Shown: positions 24,312 through 33,082 of the stretch, in pieces | Position numbering within the stretch: the first letter of the stretch is position 1 | How the letters are laid out: every line of letters starts with the position of its first letter | From: Chryseobacterium culicis | GTDB lineage: Bacteria > Bacteroidota > Bacteroidia > Flavobacteriales > Weeksellaceae | Length of the DNA: 64,000 nucleotides | NCBI RefSeq assembly: GCF_900108365.1 | Contig: NZ_FNWQ01000005.1 | Location: forward strand, 1 to 64,000 | Reading direction: 5' to 3' | Made by a program: the position numbers and the translations under genes | The notes under the pieces: generated by a model | Seen by the model: only the letters and a program-made list of their open reading frames with translations | The model's database searches: none | What the model was told of the DNA's origin: nothing

Positions 24312-26717
24312 TTAATGCTTGGTATATTCCGGCTGTTCTGTTGGAATTCTTGATGGTGTAAAGTATTCGTTCAGCCAGTAGAAAGTCTGCCCGTTCTGCT
24401 GAATCTTTACAGCAGGATTGTTTCTGTTGGCAAGCAATCTGTCTGCTAAATTTTTATAATGATAGAAATAATTCTTCACCGTCTCATTAGGAACGATTTT
24501 GGATTTTTTCCAGCCTTTCAGTTTATATTTAGCCATTAATTCCTCATCAGAAAGATCAAATCCTGTACTCATTCCGATAGCGTAAGACATTGGCAGTTCA
24601 TACAGTGCTCCTTTATCTAAGAATTTTATAGTGGGGTTGTACTTTTTCAGAAGCTTCACATATTCTTTTATCGCTCTTGCCTGATTGAAGTCTGCACGGT
24701 CTGCCTGAGTATTTCTGTATACTTCGGTGTAGAATGCTTTCAGATTGTCGTATTCTGATTCAGAAATAAGAATTCCTTTTTCTATAGCCGGCGTAAAATC
24801 TTTCAGATCTTTAGGAATATATCCTTTCACCAGGAACGGACTTCCGTAGTTGATAAGCTGTGCGGCAATTCCTGCAGAAACAGGGTTGGTAAGGCCTGGG
24901 TACAGATATTTATATTTTAAATCGACATCTGTTCTTCCTGCTCCTACAGAAGAGTGGAAATATTCATTCAGTGATTTATCTACTGTCTGATTGTCTAAAG
25001 TAACCTGAGCAATAAGGCTGTCCACAGATTTTTTAAGGAATCCCGGCGTGGTTATATCCCCTTTCTTAGGGAAAATAACAAATCCCTGAGACATGCTCTG
25101 CTTAGGATAAGCCAATGAGAAAAATCCTTCATCACCTTCTACCAGACTGAAGTTATTCTTGGTAAGAACATCATTTTGGTTGATGATTTTTTGTTTTTTA
25201 AGTTCTGCAATATTTTTGGCCGTATTGGTAACAATATTCTCTGCCATTAATACGAAATCGTTGTAGTTATCGGATGATCTTGCACTGGTCTGGAACATGA
25301 TCAGTCTTGCCTGAGCCTGCGTGAGTGAGCTGATTACACTGTACATATTCCCGCTCTGGTTAGCAGAAGTTCCTACTGTTACCACAATATTGGTTTCATC
25401 CGAAACGTTTGAAAGAAGGTTTCCTGCAGCAGTAAGCGCCTCTCCTACCGGCTGGTAGCCGCTGTTGCTGGCACAGTTCATCTCATTCGTTTTCTGATCA
25501 ATGAATGTGCTGATCTTACTGTAGTCTGAACTTAAATTAGATACTGAAACGTTATTTCCGCAAGGATTGTTTTTGTATAACACCACTCCATATTTAACAT
25601 TGTTGAAATAAGATGGCTTTTCAAATCTAAGCTGAAGATCCTGTAACAAAGATTTTACGATAGGCGCATAAGGTGCATTGGCTGCACTTACGTCTAAAGC
25701 GAAAACAATATTGATATTCTTATCTCTTTCTGTAATCTCTCTGTAACGGTCAAAATAAATAGGCTCACCTAAAACATTTGATACAAAGTTTTTGCTGTAA
25801 TCCAAAATGTTGGTAAAATACTTTGTTTTGGTATCCAGAGTAGGAGCTTCTTCCAATGGAAGGTTTACAGGGAAAATATTTTCCAGCGGTGTTCTTTTAT
25901 TAACTTCGGTGAGAAGAATAGCTGTTTTATTTTCTGCATCAGATGCTGAGCCTCCCGGATGACCTTCATGAATTCCTAAAGTGGTATCAGTAATTCCTGT
26001 AGTATTTTTCAGTTTGATTGCGGAACGTTCTCCCCAGCTGGAAATCACGTTAGAACTTACCCATCCGTAAAGTCCTTTCCCAATGCTGTCTATATCAATA
26101 GAAGGTTTTTTACCTACTAAAAATCTTTTGTTATTTTCTGCCTGCTTGTAGACATAGACAATCTGGCCGTTCGGAATTTTTACATTGGCGGCTTCTATAA
26201 GACTTGGCGAATTAAACACCATTATAGAGTCGTTTTTATAGTATCTTTCCGCACTTCTGATCACTTCGCTGTTATTAGGCACTACAGCCACCCTTACCGG
26301 ATATCCTGTTTTTTCGCTTTTCAGGGCATTATTCCAGAGAAGAAGATCAGATTCCGGAATCCATCCGTATGTTTTGATGGATTTGGACGAAACTTTTTTC
26401 ATTAAAGCGTCAGGAACATATTCTGCCACTTTTACCATTCCGTCTCTGTGTTTTAAAACCATTAAGGGTTCAAGGAACTTCACTTCCTTGTAAGATTTTT
26501 CATCATCTTTGTCCAGATAAGCTGTGTTTCTGGATCTGTCTGAAATAACGATCCATGGCACTGACTTTTTAGGATAACCGTTAACGACAGGGGAAGCATC
26601 CACCTGTCCGTACTGTGACGGCTCCGGGGTTTTCTTTGACGGCAGCTTTACCTGGCAACTCGTCAATAATACTGTTAAACCTATATAATATGCTGCTAGA
26701 GGAAATTTATTTTTCAT
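24312..26717 (-). CDS. tssR: T6SS-iii protein TssR (lipoprotein with VWA-like region)
   Basis: Protein of 801 residues with a lipoprotein signal (LLTSC, Cys21). Residues about 50-250 contain SH3-like repeats (GWIPESDLLLW; YGWVSSNVI). A von Willebrand A-like region follows (NINIVFALDVSAANAPY, about 330 onward), with an imperfect MIDAS because the usual DxSxS reads DVSAA. The C-terminal part is helical. TssR is specific to Bacteroidota T6SS and is thought to belong to the envelope-spanning complex. It is the last gene of a four-gene operon and has a strong terminator. Confidence 0.85.
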   Translation of the reverse strand: MKNKFPLAAYYIGLTVLLTSCQVKLPSKKTPEPSQYGQVDASPVVNGYPKKSVPWIVISDRSRNTAYLDKDDEKSYKEVKFLEPLMVLKHRDGMVKVAEYVPDALMKKVSSKSIKTYGWIPESDLLLWNNALKSEKTGYPVRVAVVPNNSEVIRSAERYYKNDSIMVFNSPSLIEAANVKIPNGQIVYVYKQAENNKRFLVGKKPSIDIDSIGKGLYGWVSSNVISSWGERSAIKLKNTTGITDTTLGIHEGHPGGSASDAENKTAILLTEVNKRTPLENIFPVNLPLEEAPTLDTKTKYFTNILDYSKNFVSNVLGEPIYFDRYREITERDKNINIVFALDVSAANAPYAPIVKSLLQDLQLRFEKPSYFNNVKYGVVLYKNNPCGNNVSVSNLSSDYSKISTFIDQKTNEMNCASNSGYQPVGEALTAAGNLLSNVSDETNIVVTVGTSANQSGNMYSVISSLTQAQARLIMFQTSARSSDNYNDFVLMAENIVTNTAKNIAELKKQKIINQNDVLTKNNFSLVEGDEGFFSLAYPKQSMSQGFVIFPKKGDITTPGFLKKSVDSLIAQVTLDNQTVDKSLNEYFHSSVGAGRTDVDLKYKYLYPGLTNPVSAGIAAQLINYGSPFLVKGYIPKDLKDFTPAIEKGILISESEYDNLKAFYTEVYRNTQADRADFNQARAIKEYVKLLKKYNPTIKFLDKGALYELPMSYAIGMSTGFDLSDEELMAKYKLKGWKKSKIVPNETVKNYFYHYKNLADRLLANRNNPAVKIQQNGQTFYWLNEYFTPSRIPTEQPEYTKH

Positions 26718-26763
26718 CCTATTTTATCTTTAATGATTGGCGCATCCGTATAACCGGATGATA

Positions 26764-27675
26764 TTATTTGCTTTGATTGATTTCTACTTTCGTTACGCAC
26801 TCCTGTCTGTCATCCAGATTTACTTTCACCGTCTGGATCACCGTATTTTTGTCAAACTGAAGACCGGCACAGTACATGTAGAAGTTATTCACTTTACTGT
26901 CATTCACCTTTACTACTGTATTTTCATTGTTACACAGATAGGTTTTCAACAGATAATTGTAATGCATATTGAAGCTGTTGCCATTGGCGATCTGCTGCAG
27001 GTGATACTTGAAGTCACTGTCTACTCTTGCATAAGCATCTTCTACAGATACTTCCTCTTCTGCCAAAGCATCGTAAGCGGGAAGAATTTTAATACGGTGG
27101 TAGATCGGATCCTGACTTTCTTCAGTGTACAGCGTTACGATATAGTCTCCGGGTTTTTTATAAGAATAGAATGTGAATTTGTCTTTAGAATCTGTATTTC
27201 CGGATTCTCCGAACTTCCATGCAAACTGCTTGGCCTCGGAAACGGCACGGAAAGATACATTTTCATTTTGCATTGCCTGTGAGACTGCTTCGATAGTCGT
27301 GGTGCTTTTTGCTGTATCTTTGGCCTTCTGAACGCTTCTTGCGCTTACCATTACAGGGAAAGATTTTGTGTACTTGTTATCTACAATCAAGCTTACCTGG
27401 TAGTAACCCGGTTTATTATAGAAGTGAATCCCGCTGTTTTTGTCTGAAGTAGTACCGTCTCCGAAATTCCATCTTTTGGTTTTTGCAAATTGGGTTTTAT
27501 CTTCGAATAAAAGCGTGTCTCCCACCGCCAGTGAAGACGGATAAACCACCCCAACAATATCATCCGCAGAATGGATTACTTTTTTCTGCAGCCATAGAGC
27601 AACCAGTGCCGCAATAAGCAGCGTTGCCACTACACCGATAATAATGTTCTTTTTGTTCTTTTGAAAATAATTCAT
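26764..27675 (-). CDS. T6SS-iii envelope protein with two PKD domains (TssP-like)
   Basis: Protein of 303 residues with an N-terminal transmembrane segment (about 10-30) and a periplasmic remainder. Two PKD-type beta-sandwiches are visible: the first includes KRWNFGDGTTSDKN (about 68-80) and GYYQVSLIV, the second FAWKFGESGNTDSKD and GDYIVTLYT. A helical C-terminus has paired cysteines. It lies between the TssO-like genes and tssR in one operon (gaps of 46-50 bp). The Bacteroidota-specific set is TssN-TssR, and this is most likely TssP, but I am not sure of the letter. Confidence 0.65.
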   Translation of the reverse strand: MNYFQKNKKNIIIGVVATLLIAALVALWLQKKVIHSADDIVGVVYPSSLAVGDTLLFEDKTQFAKTKRWNFGDGTTSDKNSGIHFYNKPGYYQVSLIVDNKYTKSFPVMVSARSVQKAKDTAKSTTTIEAVSQAMQNENVSFRAVSEAKQFAWKFGESGNTDSKDKFTFYSYKKPGDYIVTLYTEESQDPIYHRIKILPAYDALAEEEVSVEDAYARVDSDFKYHLQQIANGNSFNMHYNYLLKTYLCNNENTVVKVNDSKVNNFYMYCAGLQFDKNTVIQTVKVNLDDRQECVTKVEINQSK

Positions 27676-27724
27676 AGTTAGTAATTGTGATGTGTTTTAT
27701 ATAAAGTTCCTAGTATTTCTTTGC

Positions 27725-28249
27725 TTACTGCATTCTTGCTTTCAGATCCTGCTCGCGCTGATAAAGCTTGTTCTGCTTATCTTTAAATCCGATTCTGCAT
27801 TCATCTACCTGCTTCTGGAAAATCTTAATATCTTCTGAGGTTGTTGAGATCACTTTTTTGTCATCAAAGTACATTTTATAGAATTTGGCAATTTGGGGGT
27901 AAGCATCTTTTCGTATATCAACCACATCAGTGCCGTTGAAATAATTGTTAAGATCATTTACTCCCAACTGAATATTGTTTTCTACAAATGGCTGCGGACC
28001 ATCATTGGTCAGCTTGGTAATCATGGCATAAGTGCTGTCCATGATAGGAAGAACCACTTTTTGGTGCTGTTCAAATTCAGCTTTCTGCTCCAGATTCTGG
28101 ATTCCTCTTACATCTTCATCGGAAAAGGGAGATTCAAATCCTTTCAAAAAGATCACTCCCAAAAATAACATAGCCGTTACAAGCATCAGTATTAAATAAA
28201 AAAACTGATAATGCCTTTCTTTCTTCGATAGTGTGATTTGTCCTTGCAT
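27725..28249 (-). CDS. T6SS-iii transmembrane protein, TssO-like (second)
   Basis: Protein of 174 residues: a short cytoplasmic N-terminus (LSKKERHYQFF), one transmembrane helix (about 15-37), and a periplasmic helical domain rich in charged residues ending in coiled coil (about 135-174). The topology matches the neighbouring TssO-like protein, from which it is separated by 12 bp, so the pair probably arose by duplication and may form a heteromeric membrane ring. It could equally be the component called TssP or TssQ in other species. Confidence 0.6.
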   Translation of the reverse strand: MQGQITLSKKERHYQFFYLILMLVTAMLFLGVIFLKGFESPFSDEDVRGIQNLEQKAEFEQHQKVVLPIMDSTYAMITKLTNDGPQPFVENNIQLGVNDLNNYFNGTDVVDIRKDAYPQIAKFYKMYFDDKKVISTTSEDIKIFQKQVDECRIGFKDKQNKLYQREQDLKARMQ

Positions 28250-28261
28250 TTCTTCTCTTTT

Positions 28262-28798
28262 TTATCTTCTTCTTTTACTTCCTGTGAAATTTCTTGTAGG
28301 ATCTTTTCTCAATTCGTTGTTGGTCACTTTTATTTTGCCCATACATTCATCCAGATCCCTTAGTACGGTTTTTTTCTGGTATTCAACTTCGATGATTTTG
28401 GCCTTCAAGGTCATCATCGGTACAATCTGCTTCATCAGTACAGCATAGTGCTTAAAACTCTGGGCACTGTCTTTTCCCATAATATTTTTAGCATCTCGTA
28501 CGTTATCCATAATGCTGGTTCTGAGGAACACATCATTCTCCACCTTATTAATGCTAAGCTGGTTCATTTTGTTGTAAATATCATCAATGTGGTCTCTCAG
28601 TACGTCACTCCGAAGCATCAGTTCTTTATAGGCTTCAGCTTCACGGCTGATTCCTTCTCTCTGTATATCATAACTCTTAAAAAAGAGAAATAAGCACGAA
28701 AAAGAAACAACCGATAAAACAACAAAAGACAGAATAAACTTCCAAATGCCTACTCTGACGTCAGATTTGTTTAATTTTTTTTCCCTGTTAGAAGACAT
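28262..28798 (-). CDS. tssO: T6SS-iii transmembrane protein TssO
   Basis: Protein of 178 residues with the TssO pattern: LNKSDVRVGIWKFILSF leading into a single transmembrane helix (about 18-40), then a periplasmic coiled-coil-rich region (QREGISREAEAYKELMLRS onward) and a basic tail. TssO is a Bacteroidota-specific membrane-complex component thought to stand in for TssJLM functions. It is the first gene of a four-gene operon reading towards tssR. The 179-bp upstream gap (28799-28977) is shared with a divergent LuxR-type regulator and holds no other gene. Confidence 0.65.
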   Translation of the reverse strand: MSSNREKKLNKSDVRVGIWKFILSFVVLSVVSFSCLFLFFKSYDIQREGISREAEAYKELMLRSDVLRDHIDDIYNKMNQLSINKVENDVFLRTSIMDNVRDAKNIMGKDSAQSFKHYAVLMKQIVPMMTLKAKIIEVEYQKKTVLRDLDECMGKIKVTNNELRKDPTRNFTGSKRRR

Positions 28799-28977
28799 AA
28801 TTTGCGATTTGTTTGGCCTGTGAAAATATAAAAAAAAAATTTTATGTACAATACGTAATTTCCCCAGACCGGTTTCGTGAAAACCCTGATTAAATTAATA
28901 TTAATTTCCTCTTTGATAAGTTTTTCATAAATTAGACCTCTAAATTTTAAATATCATTCGCCAAATCGATATTAAGA

Positions 28978-29649
28978 ATGAGTAAAATATTATCTAATAC
29001 CGTACGTTTTTCTATTGCAGACAGTGATTTTTATTTTAAGAAAATAATGATCAAAACACTGATGGAAAATCCATTTTATATGCTTCTGAATGACTGTAAC
29101 AATGGGCATGAGCTTGTCAACAGAATCTACAGAAGGCAGGAAGACGTGTTCATCATTGAACTGTTTATGCCGGTATTGAGCGGTATTGAAGCCATCAAGT
29201 ACATCAGAAAGAACAATACGGAAACGCCTATCATCACCTATTCCGGCACCTACCAGGAAGACATGGCGGAAATCCTCTCCAAAATTCCTAATATCTATTA
29301 CTGTCAGAAAAAAAGCACCATTATTAAAGATATCATCAAAGGCAGTATTGCTTCTGACGATTTTGATTATCAGGCCTATTCGAAAGAATGGGAACAGCAG
29401 CCTCTTGCAGTACAGGAATATATGGACAGGCAGAAAAAGGGGCAGGAAGAGCTTTCTCCGTCCGAAATACAGCTCATGAGATTCTGCTACGAGGGATTCA
29501 GCAACAAAGAAATTGCAGAAAAATTAAACCTAAGCACCAGAACGATCGATACTTATATTAATCGTCTTACAGAAAAGCTGGGACTAAAAACCAAGCTTCA
29601 TCTGATCCGTTTCTGTGTAGAAAACGGCTATTACAATTCAAGCCTGTAA
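28978..29649 (+). CDS. LuxR-type response regulator with Asp-to-Glu receiver
   Basis: Protein of 223 residues: a receiver-like domain (about 8-125), a linker, and a LuxR/NarL HTH (SPSEIQLMRFCYEGFSNKEI onward, about 162-220). The receiver has the acidic pocket (ADSD) but the phospho-acceptor is Glu: VFIIELFMP where families have VxLLDxxMP. The conserved Lys is plausible in CQKKS. Glu often mimics phospho-Asp, so the protein may be constitutively active or controlled by abundance. It is divergent from the tssO operon and close to the T6SS locus, making it a candidate T6SS regulator (inference). No histidine kinase is adjacent. Confidence 0.85.
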   Translation: MSKILSNTVRFSIADSDFYFKKIMIKTLMENPFYMLLNDCNNGHELVNRIYRRQEDVFIIELFMPVLSGIEAIKYIRKNNTETPIITYSGTYQEDMAEILSKIPNIYYCQKKSTIIKDIIKGSIASDDFDYQAYSKEWEQQPLAVQEYMDRQKKGQEELSPSEIQLMRFCYEGFSNKEIAEKLNLSTRTIDTYINRLTEKLGLKTKLHLIRFCVENGYYNSSL

Positions 29650-29905
29650 AAATTATTCTGATTGTGGATTTTCCTTTTCATTTCCGGATCGCCGATAAGG
29701 GAAGATTATGGTAGAGCACCTTTTGCAACAAGGGTAATAAAAGCCCTCAGAGCCTGTTTCTACTGGTATTTATTAAATTTTGTTCATTAATTTTTCGTAC
29801 CTTTATCCGGTTATATTATTTTATTGTTACATTATTGCGGGCCCTCCTTAATATAGTGTACACATTAAAAGCTTAACGATTTGAATAAAATATTTTGCCA
29901 CTAAT

Positions 29906-29937
29906 TTGCTAGTATTCAATTTTTTTAACTAAATTTG
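29906..29937 (+). promoter_or_regulatory. Promoter of the HU gene
   Basis: TTG at 29906-29908, a 21-bp spacer and TAAATTTG at 29930-29937, ending 31 bp before the HU start. The rest of the 29650-29968 gap holds no gene. Confidence 0.65.
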
Positions 29938-29968
29938 CACACCTAAAATTTAAAATTAAAATAAGGAA

Positions 29969-30259
29969 ATGACAAAGGCAGAATTGGTAAACACCATCTC
30001 AAATAAGTTGGGAACAGAAAAGAATGAAACACAGAAAGTTGTAGAAGCTTTTATGCAGGAGATCAGAACTTCTATGTATAATGGGGATAACGTTTATCTA
30101 AGAGGTTTTGGATCTTTTATCATTAAAACAAGAGCTGCTAAAACAGGAAGAAATATTTCTAAAAACACTGCAATTGAGATTCCTGCTCATAACATTCCTG
30201 CTTTCAAACCTTCAAAATCTTTTGTTGAGAAAGTAAAAACTAAAGTTGCAGTAAAATAA
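29969..30259 (+). CDS. HU family DNA-binding protein
   Basis: Protein of 96 residues with the complete HU/IHF fold: N-terminal dimerisation helices (MTKAELVNTISNKLG), then VYLRGFGSFIIKTRAAKTGRN, the beta-arm with its AxxGRN and IPAHNIPAFKPSKSF motif. It bends and compacts DNA as a dimer in the nucleoid. It has its own promoter and is followed after 43 bp by the small AURKAIP1/COX24-like gene. Confidence 0.93.
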   Translation: MTKAELVNTISNKLGTEKNETQKVVEAFMQEIRTSMYNGDNVYLRGFGSFIIKTRAAKTGRNISKNTAIEIPAHNIPAFKPSKSFVEKVKTKVAVK

Positions 30260-30302
30260 GAACATTAACTGAATATTAACTAGTTACTAAAAAATTAAAA
30301 TT

Positions 30303-30392
30303 ATGCCAAGCGGAAAGAAAAGAAAAAGACACAAGGTTGCGACTCACAAAAGAAAGAAAAGAAGAAGAGCAAACAGACATAAGAAAAAATAA
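30303..30392 (+). CDS. AURKAIP1/COX24-domain small basic protein (29 residues)
   Basis: A very short ORF, easily missed: MPSGKKRKRHKVATHKRKKR continuing to NRHKKK. About 60 percent of its residues are Lys or Arg. The pattern matches the conserved Bacteroidota peptide annotated as AURKAIP1/COX24 domain protein, related to the C-terminus of mitochondrial ribosomal protein mS38. By analogy it should bind rRNA in the small subunit. It lies between HU and RNase G, all on the plus strand, fitting a translation/nucleoid cluster. Confidence 0.8.
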   Translation: MPSGKKRKRHKVATHKRKKRRRANRHKKK

Positions 30393-30627
30393 TCTCTTTT
30401 TCTCGAGATTTACAATATAATAATATAGTTGGTGGATTTAATTTTTTAAAGTTCACTGACTATATTTTTGTTTGCAACTATAAGATTCCTCGGAAAGCGG
30501 AGGGTTTCCCATATTATTTTAATAAACATATAATGGTTTTCATTCAAAATCCTTATATTTAATAGATGAATTAATTTAGAAAAACATCCACTTCCTATAT
30601 AATCTTAACAATTTTATCTAATTAAAA

Positions 30628-32187
30628 ATGAAGAAAGAACTAATAGTTTCGCATGAAGATGATCTTACAAAGATTGCACTGCTGGAAGACGGAAGACTAT
30701 GTGAACTTCATGAGCAAGAGGACAAAAGCGATTTTATAGTTGGAGATCTGTTTATTGGAAAAGTAAAAAAACTGGCACCCAATCTGAATGCAGCATTCGT
30801 AAACATTGGATATGACAAGGATGCATTTCTGCATTATCAGGATCTGGGGCCTCAGTATCTTACATACAGAAAGTTTTTAAAAGACACTATTTCTAAAAAA
30901 CAAAGCACTTCGAGCTTAAAGAATTTCGAGATACAGCCCGAAATAGACAAAAACGGAACAGTAGATAAAGTAATCGCCAAAGATGACCTGGTTCTGTTAC
31001 AAATAACCAAAGAACCAATTTCTACAAAAGGACCGAGAATATCTACCCAGATTTCACTCACAGGACGTTTCCTGGTTTTAATTCCTTTCGACAATAAAGT
31101 TTCTATTTCCAAAAAAATCAGGAGTACTGAGGAAAAAGAAAGACTGAGAACCTTAATTGACAGCATTAAGCCTGAAGGTTTCGGAGTAATTATCAGAACG
31201 GTAGCCGAAGGAAAAAAGGTAGCAGACCTTCACAATGATATGAACCAGCTGGTTCAGAAATGGGAAAGCACTTTTAAAAACATCCAGAGAAATAAAGTTC
31301 CGTCTAAAGTTTTAAGCGAAGAAGACAAAGCTTCAGCTATTTTAAGAGACAATTTTAATCAGGATTTCGTGAATATCATCTGCGATGATGAACAGATGGT
31401 GAACGAAATGAAAAATTACGTGGAAGTAATTGCCCCTGAAAAGAAAAATATTGTCCAGTTTTATGATTCCCATATTCCGCTTCTGGAATATTACAATGTT
31501 GAAAAACAGCTTAAACAGAGCTTCGGAAAGCACGTAAACATTCCGAGTTCCAAAGGAGCCTATCTTGTTATTGAACACACAGAAGCTCTTCACGTAGTTG
31601 ACGTCAACTCCGGTAACAATATTACCACAGGAGCCGCTGTCAATAAAGAGCATGCACTGAAAGTGAACAAAATGGCTGCTACAGAAATCGCAAGACAGCT
31701 TCGCCTCCGCGATATGGGGGGCATTATTGTTATTGATTTCATAGACATGCCGAATTCTGATCACAGAAGAGATCTTTATGAGCATCTTAAAGAGGAAATG
31801 AAGCGCGACAAAGCCCGCCACAAAATACTTCCTCCAAGTAAATTTGGTCTGATCCAGATCACCAGACAAAGAAACCGTCCGGAAAAGCAGATCGATACCA
31901 AAGAAGAAAACCCGAACAAAGACGGAGAAATTGTAGCTCCTATTGTTATTGTGGAAAGAATGGGTGAAACCCTAAGAAACATCCTGCAGAAAGAAAAAGG
32001 AAAAATCTACCTGCATGTACACCCATTTGTGGAAGCCTACCTTACAAAAGGCATTAAAAGTATCCAGATGAAATGGTTTATCAAATACAAAAAGTGGGTA
32101 ACCATTGTTCCAAGAGATTCTTTTAAATACTTAGAATACAAAATCTACAATGCTAAAAAAGAAGAATTGATAGAATTCTCTAATTAA
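30628..32187 (+). CDS. rng: Ribonuclease G (RNase E/G family)
   Basis: Protein of 519 residues. An S1-type RNA-binding domain lies near the N-terminus (VGDLFIGKVKKLAPNLNAAF; DAFLHYQDLG). The catalytic core has VVDVNSGNN and GGIIVIDFIDM, which supply the Mg-binding Asp residues. The usual Zn-link CPxCxG after the TRQR motif is absent: RQRNRPEKQIDTKEENPNKD is followed directly by IVAPIVIVERM. RNase G trims 16S rRNA 5' ends and initiates mRNA decay. Its place beside HU and the ribosome-linked small protein fits. A 235-bp leader (30393-30627) precedes it and holds no other gene. Confidence 0.92.
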   Translation: MKKELIVSHEDDLTKIALLEDGRLCELHEQEDKSDFIVGDLFIGKVKKLAPNLNAAFVNIGYDKDAFLHYQDLGPQYLTYRKFLKDTISKKQSTSSLKNFEIQPEIDKNGTVDKVIAKDDLVLLQITKEPISTKGPRISTQISLTGRFLVLIPFDNKVSISKKIRSTEEKERLRTLIDSIKPEGFGVIIRTVAEGKKVADLHNDMNQLVQKWESTFKNIQRNKVPSKVLSEEDKASAILRDNFNQDFVNIICDDEQMVNEMKNYVEVIAPEKKNIVQFYDSHIPLLEYYNVEKQLKQSFGKHVNIPSSKGAYLVIEHTEALHVVDVNSGNNITTGAAVNKEHALKVNKMAATEIARQLRLRDMGGIIVIDFIDMPNSDHRRDLYEHLKEEMKRDKARHKILPPSKFGLIQITRQRNRPEKQIDTKEENPNKDGEIVAPIVIVERMGETLRNILQKEKGKIYLHVHPFVEAYLTKGIKSIQMKWFIKYKKWVTIVPRDSFKYLEYKIYNAKKEELIEFSN

Positions 32188-32195
32188 AAAATTCA

Positions 32196-32228
32196 AAACC
32201 TTCAGTTGCACTGGAGGTTTTTTTATTT
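32196..32228 (+). terminator. Intrinsic terminator after RNase G
   Basis: An 11-bp stem (AAACCTTCAGT with ACTGGAGGTTT, 32196-32206 and 32210-32220, one G-U) is followed by TTTTATTTT. Confidence 0.8.
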
Positions 32229-32269
32229 TGCATGTATTCCTATAGAATATGATTTATAATTTAAGTTTG

Positions 32270-32335
32270 TGCTAAAGCCGGTGAATTTTATGTTTTTAAA
32301 GGCGGGCTAAAGCCCACCCCACTGAATTATTGAAT
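32270..32335. repeat. Dispersed intergenic repeat with GGGCTAAAGCCC hairpin
   Basis: Two related CTAAAGCC words and a short GGGCT-AA-AGCCC hairpin, followed by CACCCCACTGAATTATTGAA, lie in a non-coding gap. This resembles a repeat common in Chryseobacterium intergenic DNA, recognised from memory. Confidence 0.4.
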
Positions 32336-32400
32336 CCAGATATGTAACAACAATATCACTCATCATTCATCAGTCATCATTTATTACTTATCTTTAAAAT

Positions 32401-32868
32401 ATGAAAAACCACCACTACAAAATCACCATTCAATGGACAGGAAACCAGGGAACCGGAACCAGCAGCTATAGAGATTACGAAAGAAGCCATACTATTTCAG
32501 CAGAAAATAAGGCTATTATTGAAGGTTCATCTGATCCGGCGTTTCGTGGGGATAAAACGAAGCACAATCCGGAAGATATGCTCTTATCTTCACTTTCATC
32601 TTGCCATATGCTATGGTATTTGCATTTTTGCTCCGAGGCCGGCATTATTGTAACGGATTACAGGGATGAAGCAACGGGTATAATGGCAGAAACCACCAAC
32701 GGAAGCGGACATTTTACAGAAGTTACTTTACACCCTGTAGTAACTGTAGCAGAAGAATCTATGAAGGAAAAAGCGGAACAGCTTCATCATAAAGCCAACG
32801 AATTTTGTTTCATTGCCAACTCGGTAAATTTTCCGGTAAAGCATATCCCTACCACGTTAGTTAAGTAA
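32401..32868 (+). CDS. OsmC family peroxiredoxin-like protein
   Basis: Protein of 155 residues with the OsmC fold and both redox cysteines: the first in LSSLSSCHMLWYLHF (about residue 69) and the second in NEFCFIANSVNFPV (about residue 137). OsmC proteins reduce organic hydroperoxides with thiol or lipoyl donors in the cytoplasm. It is monocistronic; the 214-bp gap after it (32869-33082) is AT-rich and holds no gene. Confidence 0.88.
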   Translation: MKNHHYKITIQWTGNQGTGTSSYRDYERSHTISAENKAIIEGSSDPAFRGDKTKHNPEDMLLSSLSSCHMLWYLHFCSEAGIIVTDYRDEATGIMAETTNGSGHFTEVTLHPVVTVAEESMKEKAEQLHHKANEFCFIANSVNFPVKHIPTTLVK

Positions 32869-33082
32869 TACCACATTTCAAAATAACAGCTAAAAATCGT
32901 GATGGATAATAGATTTTAACAGTGATAACTCTAATAAAACTCCACAAAAAGAGAATTATTTAATAAAAAATCAATAAAAATAATGTTTTACCATCAATAA
33001 AAACACAATAATTTGAAAATATTTATCAATTTTATTCAAAATGTAAAGTTTTTTTTCTATTTTTATATAAATAAAACAGACC

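Noticed and set aside
26737..27282. 181-residue plus-strand ORF opposite the PKD-domain gene
   Set aside because: Antisense shadow of a well-supported T6SS gene, rich in His/Phe/Ile from reverse reading.
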